From assembly GCA_016790815.1 (NCBI GenBank), contig JAEUOG010000064.1, positions 1 to 64,000 of the forward strand: DNA of 64,000 bases, given 5' to 3'. A program made the translations under genes and the position numbers. Below are positions 44,833-54,845 of the stretch, one piece after another. The DNA is from Dechloromonas sp. (lineage in GTDB: Bacteria > Pseudomonadota > Gammaproteobacteria > Burkholderiales > Rhodocyclaceae). The first letter of the stretch is position 1; every line of letters begins with the position of its first letter. Under the pieces are notes generated by a model, which was not told the DNA's origin, searched no databases, and was given only the letters and a program-made list of their open reading frames with translations.

Positions 44833-47166
44833 ATGACTATAGACATGAGTCAGTTCTACCAGGTTTTTTTTGAGGAATCCGCAGAGCACTTGGCCGCGAT
44901 GGAAGGGCTTCTGCTCGAGCTCGATGTTGAAAATCCTGATTCGGAGCAACTCAATGCCATATTTCGCGCGGCGCATTCCATAAAGGGAAGCGCGGGGACG
45001 TTCGGGTTTACCGATCTCGCAGAAACAACCCATATTCTGGAAAATCTGCTGGACCGCATTCGCAAGCAGGAGCTTGGGTTGCGGGCCGATATGGTTGACG
45101 CCTTTCTTGAGTCCGGCGATCTCCTGCGCGATATGCTGGAAGCCCATCAGGGGCGAGGTGAGGTGGACTCGTCGCAGGTTGAATCAATTTGTTCTCGCCT
45201 ACGACTGCTATCCGCCGACCAGGCTGCACAGGTCGTATCAGACTCAGCAGAGCGTGGCGATGTGTCCTGCGTTCAGACCGCAAAAGCAGCCAAGCGCGTC
45301 TTTGATATCCAGTTCGTGCCGACCGAGGTATCAGCCCGAGGTGGCGGTGTCGCTAATTTCCTCGAAGAGCTTCGCTTGTTGGGGACGGTGGAAATATTGA
45401 GCCAACCGGCTTCGGACATGAACAATGTCGGCTTCTGGCAACTTCGCCTGGTTACGGAAGTGGCTCAAGAGATATTTTCAGACCAGATAGATTTTATTGC
45501 GGACAAAAGTGCTTGGCGTGTCGTCGAAGAATCCGCCAAAGATCAAACTGACGGGGCTTTCGGCTTCTTTGATGATTTTCCGGGGGAGCCAGAGGAGGAT
45601 CAGGGTTTCGGATTTTTTGCTCCACTGGATGCTGGGGCAAACGTGCTTGTCGCGACTCAGTCATCGTCGGCAGACGAGGAGTCATATGGATTCTTTGAGC
45701 CCCTAAAGCAGGTGGAGAATGGCTCGTCTGTTGGCGCAGAAAGGGTGAGCGAGCAAGATGATGGCTATGGATTTTTTGCGCCCTTACCTTCCGATTCGAC
45801 GCCTCAGGTTTTGGCCGAAGAGGGAGATGGTTTCGGATTTTTTGTGCCGATTGCCCACGCTCCAGTCTCGAAAGCCGTTGTTGCGAGTGTAGATTCTCCG
45901 GCTGCCTCCGTGGCTGTGCCAGCTGAGAAAAAAACGAATGAGCCGTTGGCTCGTGCCACCAAGCAGGCAATTCCAGCAGCAGCGGCAGACTCGTCGATCC
46001 GTGTCAGTGTCGAAAAGGTTGATCAGTTGATCAATCTGGTTGGCGAATTGGTCATCACTCAGGCGATGCTGTTGCAGACGGCAGGACAGATTCAGCAAGG
46101 TGCGCCGGAGCGACTGATTAACGGATTGGCTCAACTGGAGCGGAATACTCGGGATTTGCAGGAATCGGTTATGTCTATCCGGATGATGCAAATTTCCTTC
46201 GTATTTTCTCGCTTTCCGCGTGTGGTGCGCGACCTTTCTGGCAAGTTGGGCAAGCAGGTCGAGCTAAAAACTTCTGGAGAAACCACAGAGCTCGACAAGG
46301 GACTGATTGAGCGGATTGCCGACCCCTTGACGCATTTAATTCGCAACAGTCTGGATCACGGTATCGAATTGCCGGAAACCCGGGTTGCAGCCGGCAAAAA
46401 TCCGATCGGAACGATAACCTTGAAGGCCTACCATCAGGGTGGAAACGTCGTCATTGAGGTTGGAGATGACGGGGCTGGCTTGCCGCGTAACAAAATACTG
46501 GCTAAGGCCCGCGAGCGAGGCTTGCCAGTATCCGATCAGATGACCGATGCCGAGGTGTTCAGTCTTATATTCGAAGCCGGCTTCTCGACCGCAGATCAAG
46601 TCACCGACGTCTCAGGGCGTGGCGTGGGTATGGATGTCGTGCGGCGGAATATCCAGTCCATGGGTGGCCGTGTAGAGATTGAGTCCATGTTGGGTGTCGG
46701 GACGCGGATGACCGTTCGCCTGCCGCTAACGCTGGCCATCCTTGACGGGATGTCGATTGCCGTTGGCGATCAGACCTACATATTGCCGTTGTCGTATGTG
46801 ATGGAGTCTTTTCAGCCGCAGATTGGAGACATCAAGACGCTGTCCAATCAAGCGCGCGTCATTCAGGTGCGTGGTGAATACCTGCCCGTAGTTGTGTTGC
46901 ATGAGCTATTCAACCTCAAAGCACGCTCTAGTGATTTCACGCAGGGAATCATGGTTGTGATCAACGCGGATGGAATAACCGCAGCCCTCTTCGTCGATGC
47001 GTTGGTCGGCCAGCATCAGGTTGTCATCAAAAGCCTGGAGGCCAATTATCGGCGTGTTCAGGGCATCTCCGGGGCGACCATTATGGGCGACGGCCACGTG
47101 GCACTCATCCTGGATGTGTCTGCCATCGCTGGCATGGCAAAGACAAGTATGCAAAAAGCCGGGTAA
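44833..47166 (+). CDS. cheA: Chemotaxis histidine kinase CheA (first copy) with GFF-repeat linker
   Basis: A 777-residue CheA. The P1 Hpt domain has FRAAHSIKGSAGTFGF with phospho-His near 48. A second alpha/beta segment (about residues 155-235) resembles a P2-like CheY/CheB docking domain, followed by a linker with five (F/Y)GFFxP motifs (45559-45852). Then come P3 dimerisation, P4 ATPase (NSLDHGIE; GDDGAGLP; GRGVGMDVVRRN) and P5 CheW-like. ATG 44833 has AGGGGGTGG upstream; an earlier GTG at 44812 is less likely. It links receptors to CheY and CheB. Confidence 0.93.
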   Translation: MTIDMSQFYQVFFEESAEHLAAMEGLLLELDVENPDSEQLNAIFRAAHSIKGSAGTFGFTDLAETTHILENLLDRIRKQELGLRADMVDAFLESGDLLRDMLEAHQGRGEVDSSQVESICSRLRLLSADQAAQVVSDSAERGDVSCVQTAKAAKRVFDIQFVPTEVSARGGGVANFLEELRLLGTVEILSQPASDMNNVGFWQLRLVTEVAQEIFSDQIDFIADKSAWRVVEESAKDQTDGAFGFFDDFPGEPEEDQGFGFFAPLDAGANVLVATQSSSADEESYGFFEPLKQVENGSSVGAERVSEQDDGYGFFAPLPSDSTPQVLAEEGDGFGFFVPIAHAPVSKAVVASVDSPAASVAVPAEKKTNEPLARATKQAIPAAAADSSIRVSVEKVDQLINLVGELVITQAMLLQTAGQIQQGAPERLINGLAQLERNTRDLQESVMSIRMMQISFVFSRFPRVVRDLSGKLGKQVELKTSGETTELDKGLIERIADPLTHLIRNSLDHGIELPETRVAAGKNPIGTITLKAYHQGGNVVIEVGDDGAGLPRNKILAKARERGLPVSDQMTDAEVFSLIFEAGFSTADQVTDVSGRGVGMDVVRRNIQSMGGRVEIESMLGVGTRMTVRLPLTLAILDGMSIAVGDQTYILPLSYVMESFQPQIGDIKTLSNQARVIQVRGEYLPVVVLHELFNLKARSSDFTQGIMVVINADGITAALFVDALVGQHQVVIKSLEANYRRVQGISGATIMGDGHVALILDVSAIAGMAKTSMQKAG
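45559..45852 (+). repeat. Five-copy (F/Y)GFFxPL motif in the CheA linker
   Basis: Motif copies begin at 45559 (FGFFDDF), 45607 (FGFFAPL), 45685 (YGFFEPL), 45766 (YGFFAPL) and 45832 (FGFFVPI). Spacing is 48, 78, 81 and 66 bases. The segments between are acidic and low-complexity. The bases differ between copies, so the amino-acid pattern is conserved and not just a recent DNA duplication. Confidence 0.85.
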
Positions 47167-47188
47167 CGGCTGAACTGAGGAGCAAGAA

Positions 47189-47686
47189 ATGGAATCGATG
47201 ACGCATGGCGGGTCGGCAATCGACGAAGATCTGGTGGCAAGTGAGTATCTGACATTCACCTTGGGCAGCGAAGAGTATGCAATCGATATTCTCAAGGTGC
47301 AGGAGATTCGCGGTTACGAGCAGCCGACTCTGATCGCCAACGCGCCACCGTTCATCAAGGGGGTGATCAACTTGCGCGGCATTATTGTTCCCATCGTCGA
47401 TCTGCGTATCAAGTTCAACCTCGGAAAAGTCGAATACACCCCGTTTACTGTGGTCATTATTCTCAATGTCGCCGGGCGCGTGATCGGTGCTGTGGTCGAC
47501 AGCGTTTCTGACGTGTTTTCCCTGACACGATCGCAGATTCGTCCGGCGCCTGATTTTTCGGGAACGTTTGATACCAAATACATCCTTGGCCTAGCGACGG
47601 TGGACGCTCGCATGATGATTGTGACGGATATCGAGCGCCTCATGACCAGTGCCGACATGGCACTCATTGATTCGGCCAGTGAATGA
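47189..47686 (+). CDS. cheW: Chemotaxis coupling protein CheW
   Basis: A 165-residue SH3-like coupling protein. [25 protein letters not shown] and [17 protein letters not shown] are typical. It joins CheA to the receptors. AGGAGCAAG precedes the ATG at 47189. Confidence 0.95.
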   Translation: MESMTHGGSAIDEDLVASEYLTFTLGSEEYAIDILKVQEIRGYEQPTLIANAPPFIKGVINLRGIIVPIVDLRIKFNLGKVEYTPFTVVIILNVAGRVIGAVVDSVSDVFSLTRSQIRPAPDFSGTFDTKYILGLATVDARMMIVTDIERLMTSADMALIDSASE

Positions 47687-47713
47687 CCTCAGCCCCAATT
47701 CAGGAGCCGCGAC

Positions 47714-50410
47714 ATGGTGAGTTTGCGTAATTTCAAGATTGGCCCCCGACTGATGATGACGACAGTCGGCGCGCTGGTGCTGATGGTCGTCTTTGTCGCC
47801 ATTTCCCTGCTCAGTCTGAATGCGATCAGCGACAGCGTTGAACGTATTGCAAACAACAACATCAAGAAGACTGAACTCGCGGTCGGTATGCGAACGCGGA
47901 ATCTCCTGATCGGAACGCATGTGCGATCTGCGCTGCTTCATGAGGAAACCGAAAAGCAGATGGGCGAGGAAAAGAAGGTTAGCGCCGATCTGCTGGCTTA
48001 TATGGAGTCGGAAAACCAGATAGGCGCGACGTTGGGTTCGGAGCGTGGAAAAGAGATATTTGAACGTATCGTTCAGGCCAGAAAAGATGCCGAAGGAGCA
48101 ACCTCCCGGATGTTCGTGTTGATCAAGGCGGGGAACCGTCCCGAGATCGAGGAACATTTTTTCAAAGAGTTTCTCCCAAAGATGCAATCCTGGTCTGACA
48201 AAACGGAGGAAATGGTCAAGCTGCAAAAAGACAATACCGCTCGAGATGTGGCAGAGATTGACGCGGTCAAGTCTCGCGTGCAGACCACCATGTTGCTTCT
48301 CGTTGGTCTGGCAGTGGTCATCATGATTCCCGCAGGGATTTGGATTACGCGTCAGATTACCGGGCCGTTGGGCGCTGCAGTTGCGGTGGCCGATGCAGTC
48401 GCCGCCGGAAATCTGGAAAATAGTATTGATGTTGGCGGGAGCGATGAACCTGCCCACCTGATGGCCGCACTGAACCGCATGCAGTCGGATATCAAGGACC
48501 GTTCTAAAGCAGAGCACAAGGTGGCGAACGAGGCTTTGCGCATCAAGGTTGCCTTGGATGGGACGTCGAATAGCGTCATGGTTGCCGACCCGGACGGGGC
48601 AATCGTCTACTGCAATGCTGCAGTGCTTGAAATGATGCGTGTAGCCGAAGCGGATATTCGCAAGGAACTGCCTGCTTTTCGCGCTGCTTCCATCCTGGGT
48701 TCAAATTTCGACATCTATCACAAGAACAGAGCCCATCAGCGCAACTTGCTGGCTGCGCTCAAGGGGGTTCACCGTGCCCAGATTTCGCTGGGGGGGCGTA
48801 CTTTCAAACTAGTGGCCAGCCCGATAGTCAACGAGCGCAATGAACGGCTTGGAACAGTGGTTGAGTGGACTGATCGCACTGCCGAGGTGGCTGTTGAGGA
48901 AGAGGTCAGCGGCATTATTTCAGCAGCAGCGGCAGGAGACTTCTCGCACCGTATTGATGCAAGTGAGATGTCGGGTTTCTTCCATTCGATTTCAACCGGC
49001 ATCAATGAACTGCTTGAGGTAAATGGGAGGGCGCTGGGGGATGTCGGTGCCATGCTGACCCGGCTTTCGCAGGGTGATTTGACCACCAAGATCAGTACCG
49101 AATATCAAGGCGTGCTCGGGAAACTGAAAGACGACGCCAATGTTACGGTCGACAACCTGCAGGAGATCATTTTCTCGATCAAGAGTGCGACTGACGCCAT
49201 TCACACGGCGTCGCAGGAAATCGCGAGTGGCAATCAGGATTTGTCCGGTCGTACCGAACAGCAGGCATCCAGCCTTGAGGAGACCGCATCAAGCATGGAT
49301 CAGTTGACCGGCACGGTCAAACAGAACGCCGACAATGCCCGCCAGGCCAACGAGCTAGCCAGCAAGGCACAGCACGTGGCTGAAAGAGGTGGACAGGTAG
49401 TCGGGCAGGTGGTGGAAACGATGGGCGCAATCCACCAGGCGTCGAGCAGGATTTCAGACATCATTGGTGTGATTGACGGAATCGCTTTCCAGACAAATAT
49501 CTTGGCCCTTAACGCCGCAGTCGAAGCGGCTCGCGCCGGCGAACAGGGGCGAGGGTTTGCTGTGGTGGCAACCGAGGTCCGCAATCTAGCCCAGCGCAGC
49601 GCTGCTGCAGCCAAGGAAATCAAGGGACTGATATCTGATTCGGTGGACAAGGTGCAAACCGGTGGGCGGCTGGTTGATCAGGCTGGCCAAACCATGGGTG
49701 AGGTTGTTTCCAGCATCCAGTGCGTTGCCAAGATCATGGCTGATATTTCGCACGCCAGCCGGGAGCAAACTGCTGGTATCGAGCAAGTTGCGCTGGCGGT
49801 AAGCCAGATGGACGAGATGACCCAACAAAATGCGGCGCTTGTCGAGCAGGCTGCGGCAGCGGCGGAAAGCCTGGAAGAACAGGCGCGCAACCTGGCGAAT
49901 TCAGTAGCGGTATTTCGCCTGTCAGGAGGATTGGTCGTACAAGGGCAGTCCGAGGTTGCCGGCCTCGATTTTGACGGGGCGATAAGCGCACATGGCAAAT
50001 GGAAGCAACGCCTGCTCGACTATGTGGCTGGTGGTGGCGAGCAACTTGACCCTGTCGTTGTGGGTCGTGACGACCAGTGCGCGCTTGGCTGCTGGATTCA
50101 TGGCGACGGGCGCGCATTGCGTGGTAATGCCAAATACACTGAACTCAAGGGGGAGCACGCGGGATTTCATCGCTGCGCCGCAGATGTCATACGGACCCAA
50201 TTGGCAGGAAATACGGAAGGCGCCCTGGAGCAGATATCCGGTGAGTTCAGCAATCGATCGCAACGCGTCATCGGACTGCTGGAGGGTTTGCGTGGCGGGT
50301 TAAGTGGCGCTTCTCCCAAGCAATTGGCTGGCGCGACACCAAAGACCAGTTCCACCGTCAAGATGCCGGCGCTCGCTGCCCCGGATGATGACGAGTGGGA
50401 AGAGTTCTAA
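47714..50410 (+). CDS. Methyl-accepting chemotaxis protein with PAS and CZB domains
   Basis: An 898-residue receptor. A transmembrane helix near residues 14-36, a periplasmic four-helix bundle and a second helix near 195-215 precede a HAMP domain. A PAS domain (about 270-395) contains NFDIYHKNRAHQRNLL. A further HAMP-like segment leads to the signalling domain with [21 protein letters not shown] chemoreceptor zinc-binding (CZB) domain follows (SAHGKWKQRL, CALGCWIHGDG, HAGFHRC). The tail ends EWEEF, a CheR/CheB docking pentapeptide. Ligand unknown; the CZB may sense zinc or oxidants. Confidence 0.92.
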   Translation: MVSLRNFKIGPRLMMTTVGALVLMVVFVAISLLSLNAISDSVERIANNNIKKTELAVGMRTRNLLIGTHVRSALLHEETEKQMGEEKKVSADLLAYMESENQIGATLGSERGKEIFERIVQARKDAEGATSRMFVLIKAGNRPEIEEHFFKEFLPKMQSWSDKTEEMVKLQKDNTARDVAEIDAVKSRVQTTMLLLVGLAVVIMIPAGIWITRQITGPLGAAVAVADAVAAGNLENSIDVGGSDEPAHLMAALNRMQSDIKDRSKAEHKVANEALRIKVALDGTSNSVMVADPDGAIVYCNAAVLEMMRVAEADIRKELPAFRAASILGSNFDIYHKNRAHQRNLLAALKGVHRAQISLGGRTFKLVASPIVNERNERLGTVVEWTDRTAEVAVEEEVSGIISAAAAGDFSHRIDASEMSGFFHSISTGINELLEVNGRALGDVGAMLTRLSQGDLTTKISTEYQGVLGKLKDDANVTVDNLQEIIFSIKSATDAIHTASQEIASGNQDLSGRTEQQASSLEETASSMDQLTGTVKQNADNARQANELASKAQHVAERGGQVVGQVVETMGAIHQASSRISDIIGVIDGIAFQTNILALNAAVEAARAGEQGRGFAVVATEVRNLAQRSAAAAKEIKGLISDSVDKVQTGGRLVDQAGQTMGEVVSSIQCVAKIMADISHASREQTAGIEQVALAVSQMDEMTQQNAALVEQAAAAAESLEEQARNLANSVAVFRLSGGLVVQGQSEVAGLDFDGAISAHGKWKQRLLDYVAGGGEQLDPVVVGRDDQCALGCWIHGDGRALRGNAKYTELKGEHAGFHRCAADVIRTQLAGNTEGALEQISGEFSNRSQRVIGLLEGLRGGLSGASPKQLAGATPKTSSTVKMPALAAPDDDEWEEF

Positions 50411-50437
50411 CGAATTAATGCTATAGAGACCAGATAC

Positions 50438-53275
50438 ATGCGAAACAATCAGCCTGTAAGCACTATTGAAGTTGAACTGGATGAGCGTGCCTTGATCGTC
50501 TCCAAGACTGATCAAAAGGGCCAGATCACCTATATAAACAAGGATTTCATAGACATCAGCGGGTTTTCCGAAGCTGAGCTGATAGGGCAGCCGCACAACA
50601 TTGTTCGCCACCCGGACATGCCTGCCGAGGCCTTTGCCGATATGTGGAGAGACCTCAAGGATGGTCGCCCCTGGACCGGCATGGTCAAGAATCGTTGCAA
50701 GAATGGTGACCATTATTGGGTGCTGGCCACGGCGACCCCGATTCGCGAAAACGGTCAAATCGCTGGCTATATGTCCGTTCGTCGCAAGCCTGCCCGGCAA
50801 CAGATCGAGGCTGCGGAAAGCGCCTATCGTCTGTTTCGCGAAAAGAAAGCGGGTGGCCTGCAGATCCGTCATGGTGAAGTGGTCAAGGGAGGCGATGGCT
50901 TACTGGCAGGGTGGTCACTGAAGAAGAGGCTGGTCGCCGGGTTTGGCGTGTTGTTAGCTGCAATGGTCTTGGTTGCTGGGTTGGGTATCTGGGGAATGTC
51001 TGATACCAACAGGGCGGTGGGTAACCTTTATAACGATCGCTTGCAGCCCACGCAGGCACTGGCCACTATCGGCAAGCTGATGGCCGACAACCGTTCGCAG
51101 GTATTGTTGTCCCTGCAACATGACCCCGCGGGCCCATATGCCAGCTTGCATGAGCATCCACTGGATTTTCATATCAAGCAGATCGAAGCGAATATTGCCG
51201 AAATCACGCTGCAATGGGAGGTCTACAAGAAAACGGTGAATGCCGATGAGCACCGTCAATTGGCCTTTGCGTTTGAGGAGGCCCGCAAGCGTTATGTTGC
51301 CGAGGGCTTGATCCGCGCCAAAGAGGCTCTGCAAGGTGGGCGTTTTGAGGAGGCAAACTTGATCCTGCTCAGGCAGATCAATCCCGGCTACACAGCGGCG
51401 GCGCAAAAAGCCTCGGACCTGTTCAAGTTCCAAGTCGCGCAAGGGCAGGTTCAGTTGGCCGACAGCAGCGAAACATTTGCCAGCGAACGCCTTTGGATAC
51501 TTTTGGTTGTTTTCTTGGCGCTTGCTGTCGGCGTGGCAATCGCCATGGGGATAATTCGCTCAATCACGCGCCCTATCGATTCGATTCTCGATGTCTTCCA
51601 GGCGCTGGCCAATGGCGACTTTACCCGCAATGTTGATTTGTCGCGGAACGACGAGCTGGGCAAGGTACTCCAGGGGCTTCAGTCCATGCAGATTCAGCAA
51701 GGATTCAATGTTGCGGAATCCCTCAGAATTGCCAACGATAATCTGCGTATCCGCATAGCCCTTGATTGTGTTTCATCCAATCTTCGTATTGCAGATGATG
51801 ACGGAACGGTGCTTTACGCAAACAAGGGGTTGTTGAACACCTTGCGCCAGATAGAGCTAGGCTTGCGTGAGCAACAGCCCGGGTTCTCCGTTGACGGATT
51901 TGTCGGCAGCAACATCGGTGCTTTTTATCAAGACCCGGATGCCGCGCTAAAGACGCTGCGCGAGTTGCAGGGTACACGCCAGACTGAACTGGATATCGGT
52001 CATCGCATCTATAACATCATTACCAATCCGATCATCAATGATCGTGGCCAGCGCCTGGGCACAGTTGGTGAATGGGTGGATCGCACCGCCGAATTGAATG
52101 CTCAACGTTCAGTCGCTGCGCTTGTCTCGCGTGCTTCGGCCGGGGATCTGGCTGCGCGCCTCGACACCTCTAGCCTGGAGGGGTTCTACAAGGATCTCGG
52201 TACGGGTATCAACAGCCTCGTTGAAACCAGCGGAGCGGCAATTGGCGAGATTGCCGGGCTGTTATCCAAGGTTGCCGATGGCGATTTGACCCAAACTCTG
52301 ACCAGTGAGTATCAGGGGACGTTCGGCGTCTTGCGTGACGATGCCAACCAGACCGTCATCAGGTTGCGTGAGTTGGTCGGCGAGATCCAGTTGTCGGCAC
52401 AAACAATCAATACGGCGGCAAAGGAAATAGCTTCGGGTAACCAAGATCTGTCGAGTCGTACTGAGGAGCAGGCGAGCAGTCTGGAAGAGACTGCCTCGAG
52501 CATGGAGCAGCTGACGAGTACGGTGAAGCAGAATGCTGACAACGCACGCCAGGCCAACCAACTGGCAGGTACGGCGCAACAGGTTGCGGACAAGGGGGGC
52601 GAGGTGGTCAGCCAGGTCGTCCACACCATGAGCGCCATTCATCAATCGAGCAGCAAGATCGCCGACATCATTGGCGTGATCGACGGGATCGCCTTCCAGA
52701 CCAATATTCTCGCTCTCAACGCAGCGGTCGAAGCGGCCCGAGCGGGGGAGCAGGGGCGTGGTTTTGCCGTGGTCGCTACGGAGGTGCGTAATCTCGCCCA
52801 GCGTAGCGCGGCGGCTGCCAAGGAAATCAAAGGGCTTATCTCCGACTCGGTAGAAAAGGTCGAGAACGGCAACAAGCTGGTCGATCAGGCAGGTCGGACC
52901 ATGGAGGAGGTGGTCTCGAGTATCAAGCGGGTCGCGAAGATCATGGGCGACATCGCCGATGCGAGCAACGAGCAGAGCGCGGGTATCGAGCAGGTCAGTT
53001 TGGCGGTCAGCCAGATGGATGAGGTGACGCAGCAAAATGCGGCGCTGGTTGAACAGGCTGCTGCTGCGGCCGAAAGCCTCGAAGAGCAGGCTCATCAACT
53101 GGCACAGACTGTTTCCGTTTTCCGGATAGCCGATAGCAAGGAAGCCCCGCGTTTAGCGTCGCCACAGCGTCGCTTAGAGCGTGAGACTGCCCCGGCAAAA
53201 AGTAGCGAACGGCCTCGTGCCCAAAAGGCTGCGGCGCCGCAGATCAGTCTCGACGATGAATGGGAAGAGTTCTGA
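50438..53275 (+). CDS. Methyl-accepting chemotaxis protein with N-terminal Aer-type PAS
   Basis: A 945-residue receptor. The N-terminal PAS (about 15-125; [20 protein letters not shown] and NIVRHPDMP) is like the FAD-binding PAS of Aer, a redox/oxygen sensor. Two transmembrane helices (about 165-187 and 350-372) flank a four-helix-bundle domain. HAMP, a second PAS (about 430-555) and another HAMP-like stretch precede the signalling domain. It lacks the CZB domain of its neighbour but shares the EWEEF tail. Energy taxis is the likely role. Confidence 0.9.
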   Translation: MRNNQPVSTIEVELDERALIVSKTDQKGQITYINKDFIDISGFSEAELIGQPHNIVRHPDMPAEAFADMWRDLKDGRPWTGMVKNRCKNGDHYWVLATATPIRENGQIAGYMSVRRKPARQQIEAAESAYRLFREKKAGGLQIRHGEVVKGGDGLLAGWSLKKRLVAGFGVLLAAMVLVAGLGIWGMSDTNRAVGNLYNDRLQPTQALATIGKLMADNRSQVLLSLQHDPAGPYASLHEHPLDFHIKQIEANIAEITLQWEVYKKTVNADEHRQLAFAFEEARKRYVAEGLIRAKEALQGGRFEEANLILLRQINPGYTAAAQKASDLFKFQVAQGQVQLADSSETFASERLWILLVVFLALAVGVAIAMGIIRSITRPIDSILDVFQALANGDFTRNVDLSRNDELGKVLQGLQSMQIQQGFNVAESLRIANDNLRIRIALDCVSSNLRIADDDGTVLYANKGLLNTLRQIELGLREQQPGFSVDGFVGSNIGAFYQDPDAALKTLRELQGTRQTELDIGHRIYNIITNPIINDRGQRLGTVGEWVDRTAELNAQRSVAALVSRASAGDLAARLDTSSLEGFYKDLGTGINSLVETSGAAIGEIAGLLSKVADGDLTQTLTSEYQGTFGVLRDDANQTVIRLRELVGEIQLSAQTINTAAKEIASGNQDLSSRTEEQASSLEETASSMEQLTSTVKQNADNARQANQLAGTAQQVADKGGEVVSQVVHTMSAIHQSSSKIADIIGVIDGIAFQTNILALNAAVEAARAGEQGRGFAVVATEVRNLAQRSAAAAKEIKGLISDSVEKVENGNKLVDQAGRTMEEVVSSIKRVAKIMGDIADASNEQSAGIEQVSLAVSQMDEVTQQNAALVEQAAAAAESLEEQAHQLAQTVSVFRIADSKEAPRLASPQRRLERETAPAKSSERPRAQKAAAPQISLDDEWEEF

Positions 53276-53277
53276 CC

Positions 53278-54180
53278 ATGGTTGATTTCCGTAATCCCAT
53301 ACCGCCCGTATCTCAGGGTAGAGCGTCACCCACGGCGATCTTGCCAGCCCGCGATGGCGGTGCACGGGAGTTTACGTTTTCGATGACCGACTTCGAGCGT
53401 GTTCGCAAGCTGATTTACCAGCATGCGGGGATTTCGTTGTCACCGGTCAAGCAGGACATGGTGTACTCGCGCCTGGCGCGACGTCTTCGCGCGACGGGCA
53501 TGCCCTCTTTCGCGGCCTATCTTGACGGCCTTGAACGGAACGGAGGGGACGAGTGGGAGCGTTTCGTCAATTCCCTGACCACCAATCTGACTTCGTTTTT
53601 CCGCGAGCCGCATCACTTTCCGATCTTCGCCGAACATCTCCGCAAACTGGGCACGAAGCGCCCTGTCCGGGTGTGGTGTTCCGCTGCGTCGACCGGTGAG
53701 GAGCCATACTCGATCGCGATAACTGTGGCGGAAACATTTGGAGCCGACGTCTCGCACGTATCGATCGTAGCCTCGGATCTTGATACCAATGTGCTGGCGA
53801 CGGCTGAGAAGGGGATTTACCCGATTGAGCGGGTTGAAAAGCTCTCGCCAGAGCGGCTGCGGAAATTTTTTCTACGCGGCACCGGCACCCAGGAGGGTTT
53901 CGTGTCCGTTCGCCCTGAACTAAAGCGGATGATCACGTTTCAGCGGCTGAATCTTCTGGATGCGAGTTATGCGGTCAAAGGTCCGCTTGATGTCATCTTT
54001 TGCCGGAACGTGATGATCTATTTCGATAAGCCTACGCAGTACAAGATTTTGGCTCGCTTCGCCCCGATTCTGCAGCCCGATGGCCTGATGTTCGCTGGGC
54101 ATTCGGAGAGTTTCCTGCACGCGGCTGATCTATTCAAATCCCAAGGGAAGACCGTGTATACCTTGGCGAATGCCCGATAG
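53278..54180 (+). CDS. cheR: Chemotaxis protein methyltransferase CheR
   Basis: A 300-residue S-adenosylmethionine-dependent methyltransferase that methylates receptor glutamates. N-terminal helical domain (IYQHAGISLSPVKQDMVYSR) and SAM domain (VWCSAASTGEEPYSIAI; VASDLDTNVL; VIFCRNVMIYF). The inserted beta-subdomain that binds the receptor tail pentapeptide is in keeping with the EWEEF tails of both neighbours. ATG 53278 lies 2 bases after the receptor stop; GGGAAGAG in the receptor end serves as ribosome site. Confidence 0.95.
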   Translation: MVDFRNPIPPVSQGRASPTAILPARDGGAREFTFSMTDFERVRKLIYQHAGISLSPVKQDMVYSRLARRLRATGMPSFAAYLDGLERNGGDEWERFVNSLTTNLTSFFREPHHFPIFAEHLRKLGTKRPVRVWCSAASTGEEPYSIAITVAETFGADVSHVSIVASDLDTNVLATAEKGIYPIERVEKLSPERLRKFFLRGTGTQEGFVSVRPELKRMITFQRLNLLDASYAVKGPLDVIFCRNVMIYFDKPTQYKILARFAPILQPDGLMFAGHSESFLHAADLFKSQGKTVYTLANAR

Positions 54181-54192
54181 GAAAGGTACCTG

Positions 54193-54798
54193 GTGCAACA
54201 CGCCTACGACGAGCAATTAGCAACGAATCGGTATTTCGACCGCAAATTCGGGCTTGATGCTGCCAAGATTTTACCGGGCGAATACTTCGTCTCGAGCAAG
54301 GAAGCATTGCTGGTCACAGTTCTTGGTTCATGCGTTGCAGCCTGTATTCGTGACGCGGATTCCGGCATTGGCGGGATGAACCATTTCATGTTGCCGGATG
54401 ATGGCGGCAGGAACCCGACGGGCATGTCAGCTCGCTACGGCACCTATGCCATGGAGGTTCTGATCAATCACTTGCTGAAGTTGGGGGCGCGACGCAACCG
54501 TCTCGAGGCCAAGGTGTTTGGTGGTGGGTCCGTCATGGCGAGCCTGTCGAGCAGCAATGTGGGCGCGAGGAATGCGGAGTTTGTGCTGGATTTTCTGAAG
54601 ATGGAAAAAGTACCCGTTGTGGCCAAGGACCTTCTCGACTCGTATCCGCGAAAAGTTTACTACTTTCCACATTCGGGGCGGGTGCTGGTCAAGAAGTTGC
54701 ACCGGGTTCATAACGAAACCTTGTTCAGTCGCGAAAATGATTACAAGGTACGTCTGAGCGGTTCCAACATAGAAGGCGACGTCGAGTTGTTTGTTTGA
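54193..54798 (+). CDS. cheD: Chemoreceptor glutamine deamidase CheD
   Basis: A 201-residue deamidase. The catalytic Cys is in VLGSCVAACIRD (about residue 47) and the His in GGMNHFMLP (about 64); the 17-residue gap equals that of Thermotoga CheD (C27, H44). It converts receptor Gln to Glu, so the receptors can be methylated by CheR. The start is GTG 54193 with AAAGGT upstream. E. coli lacks CheD; many betaproteobacteria carry it between cheR and cheB. Confidence 0.9.
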   Translation: MQHAYDEQLATNRYFDRKFGLDAAKILPGEYFVSSKEALLVTVLGSCVAACIRDADSGIGGMNHFMLPDDGGRNPTGMSARYGTYAMEVLINHLLKLGARRNRLEAKVFGGGSVMASLSSSNVGARNAEFVLDFLKMEKVPVVAKDLLDSYPRKVYYFPHSGRVLVKKLHRVHNETLFSRENDYKVRLSGSNIEGDVELFV

Positions 54799-54845
54799 TG
54801 CGGTCGACTCGAAAAAAAAGCCTAAATTCAAATTTGCCCTGATAG

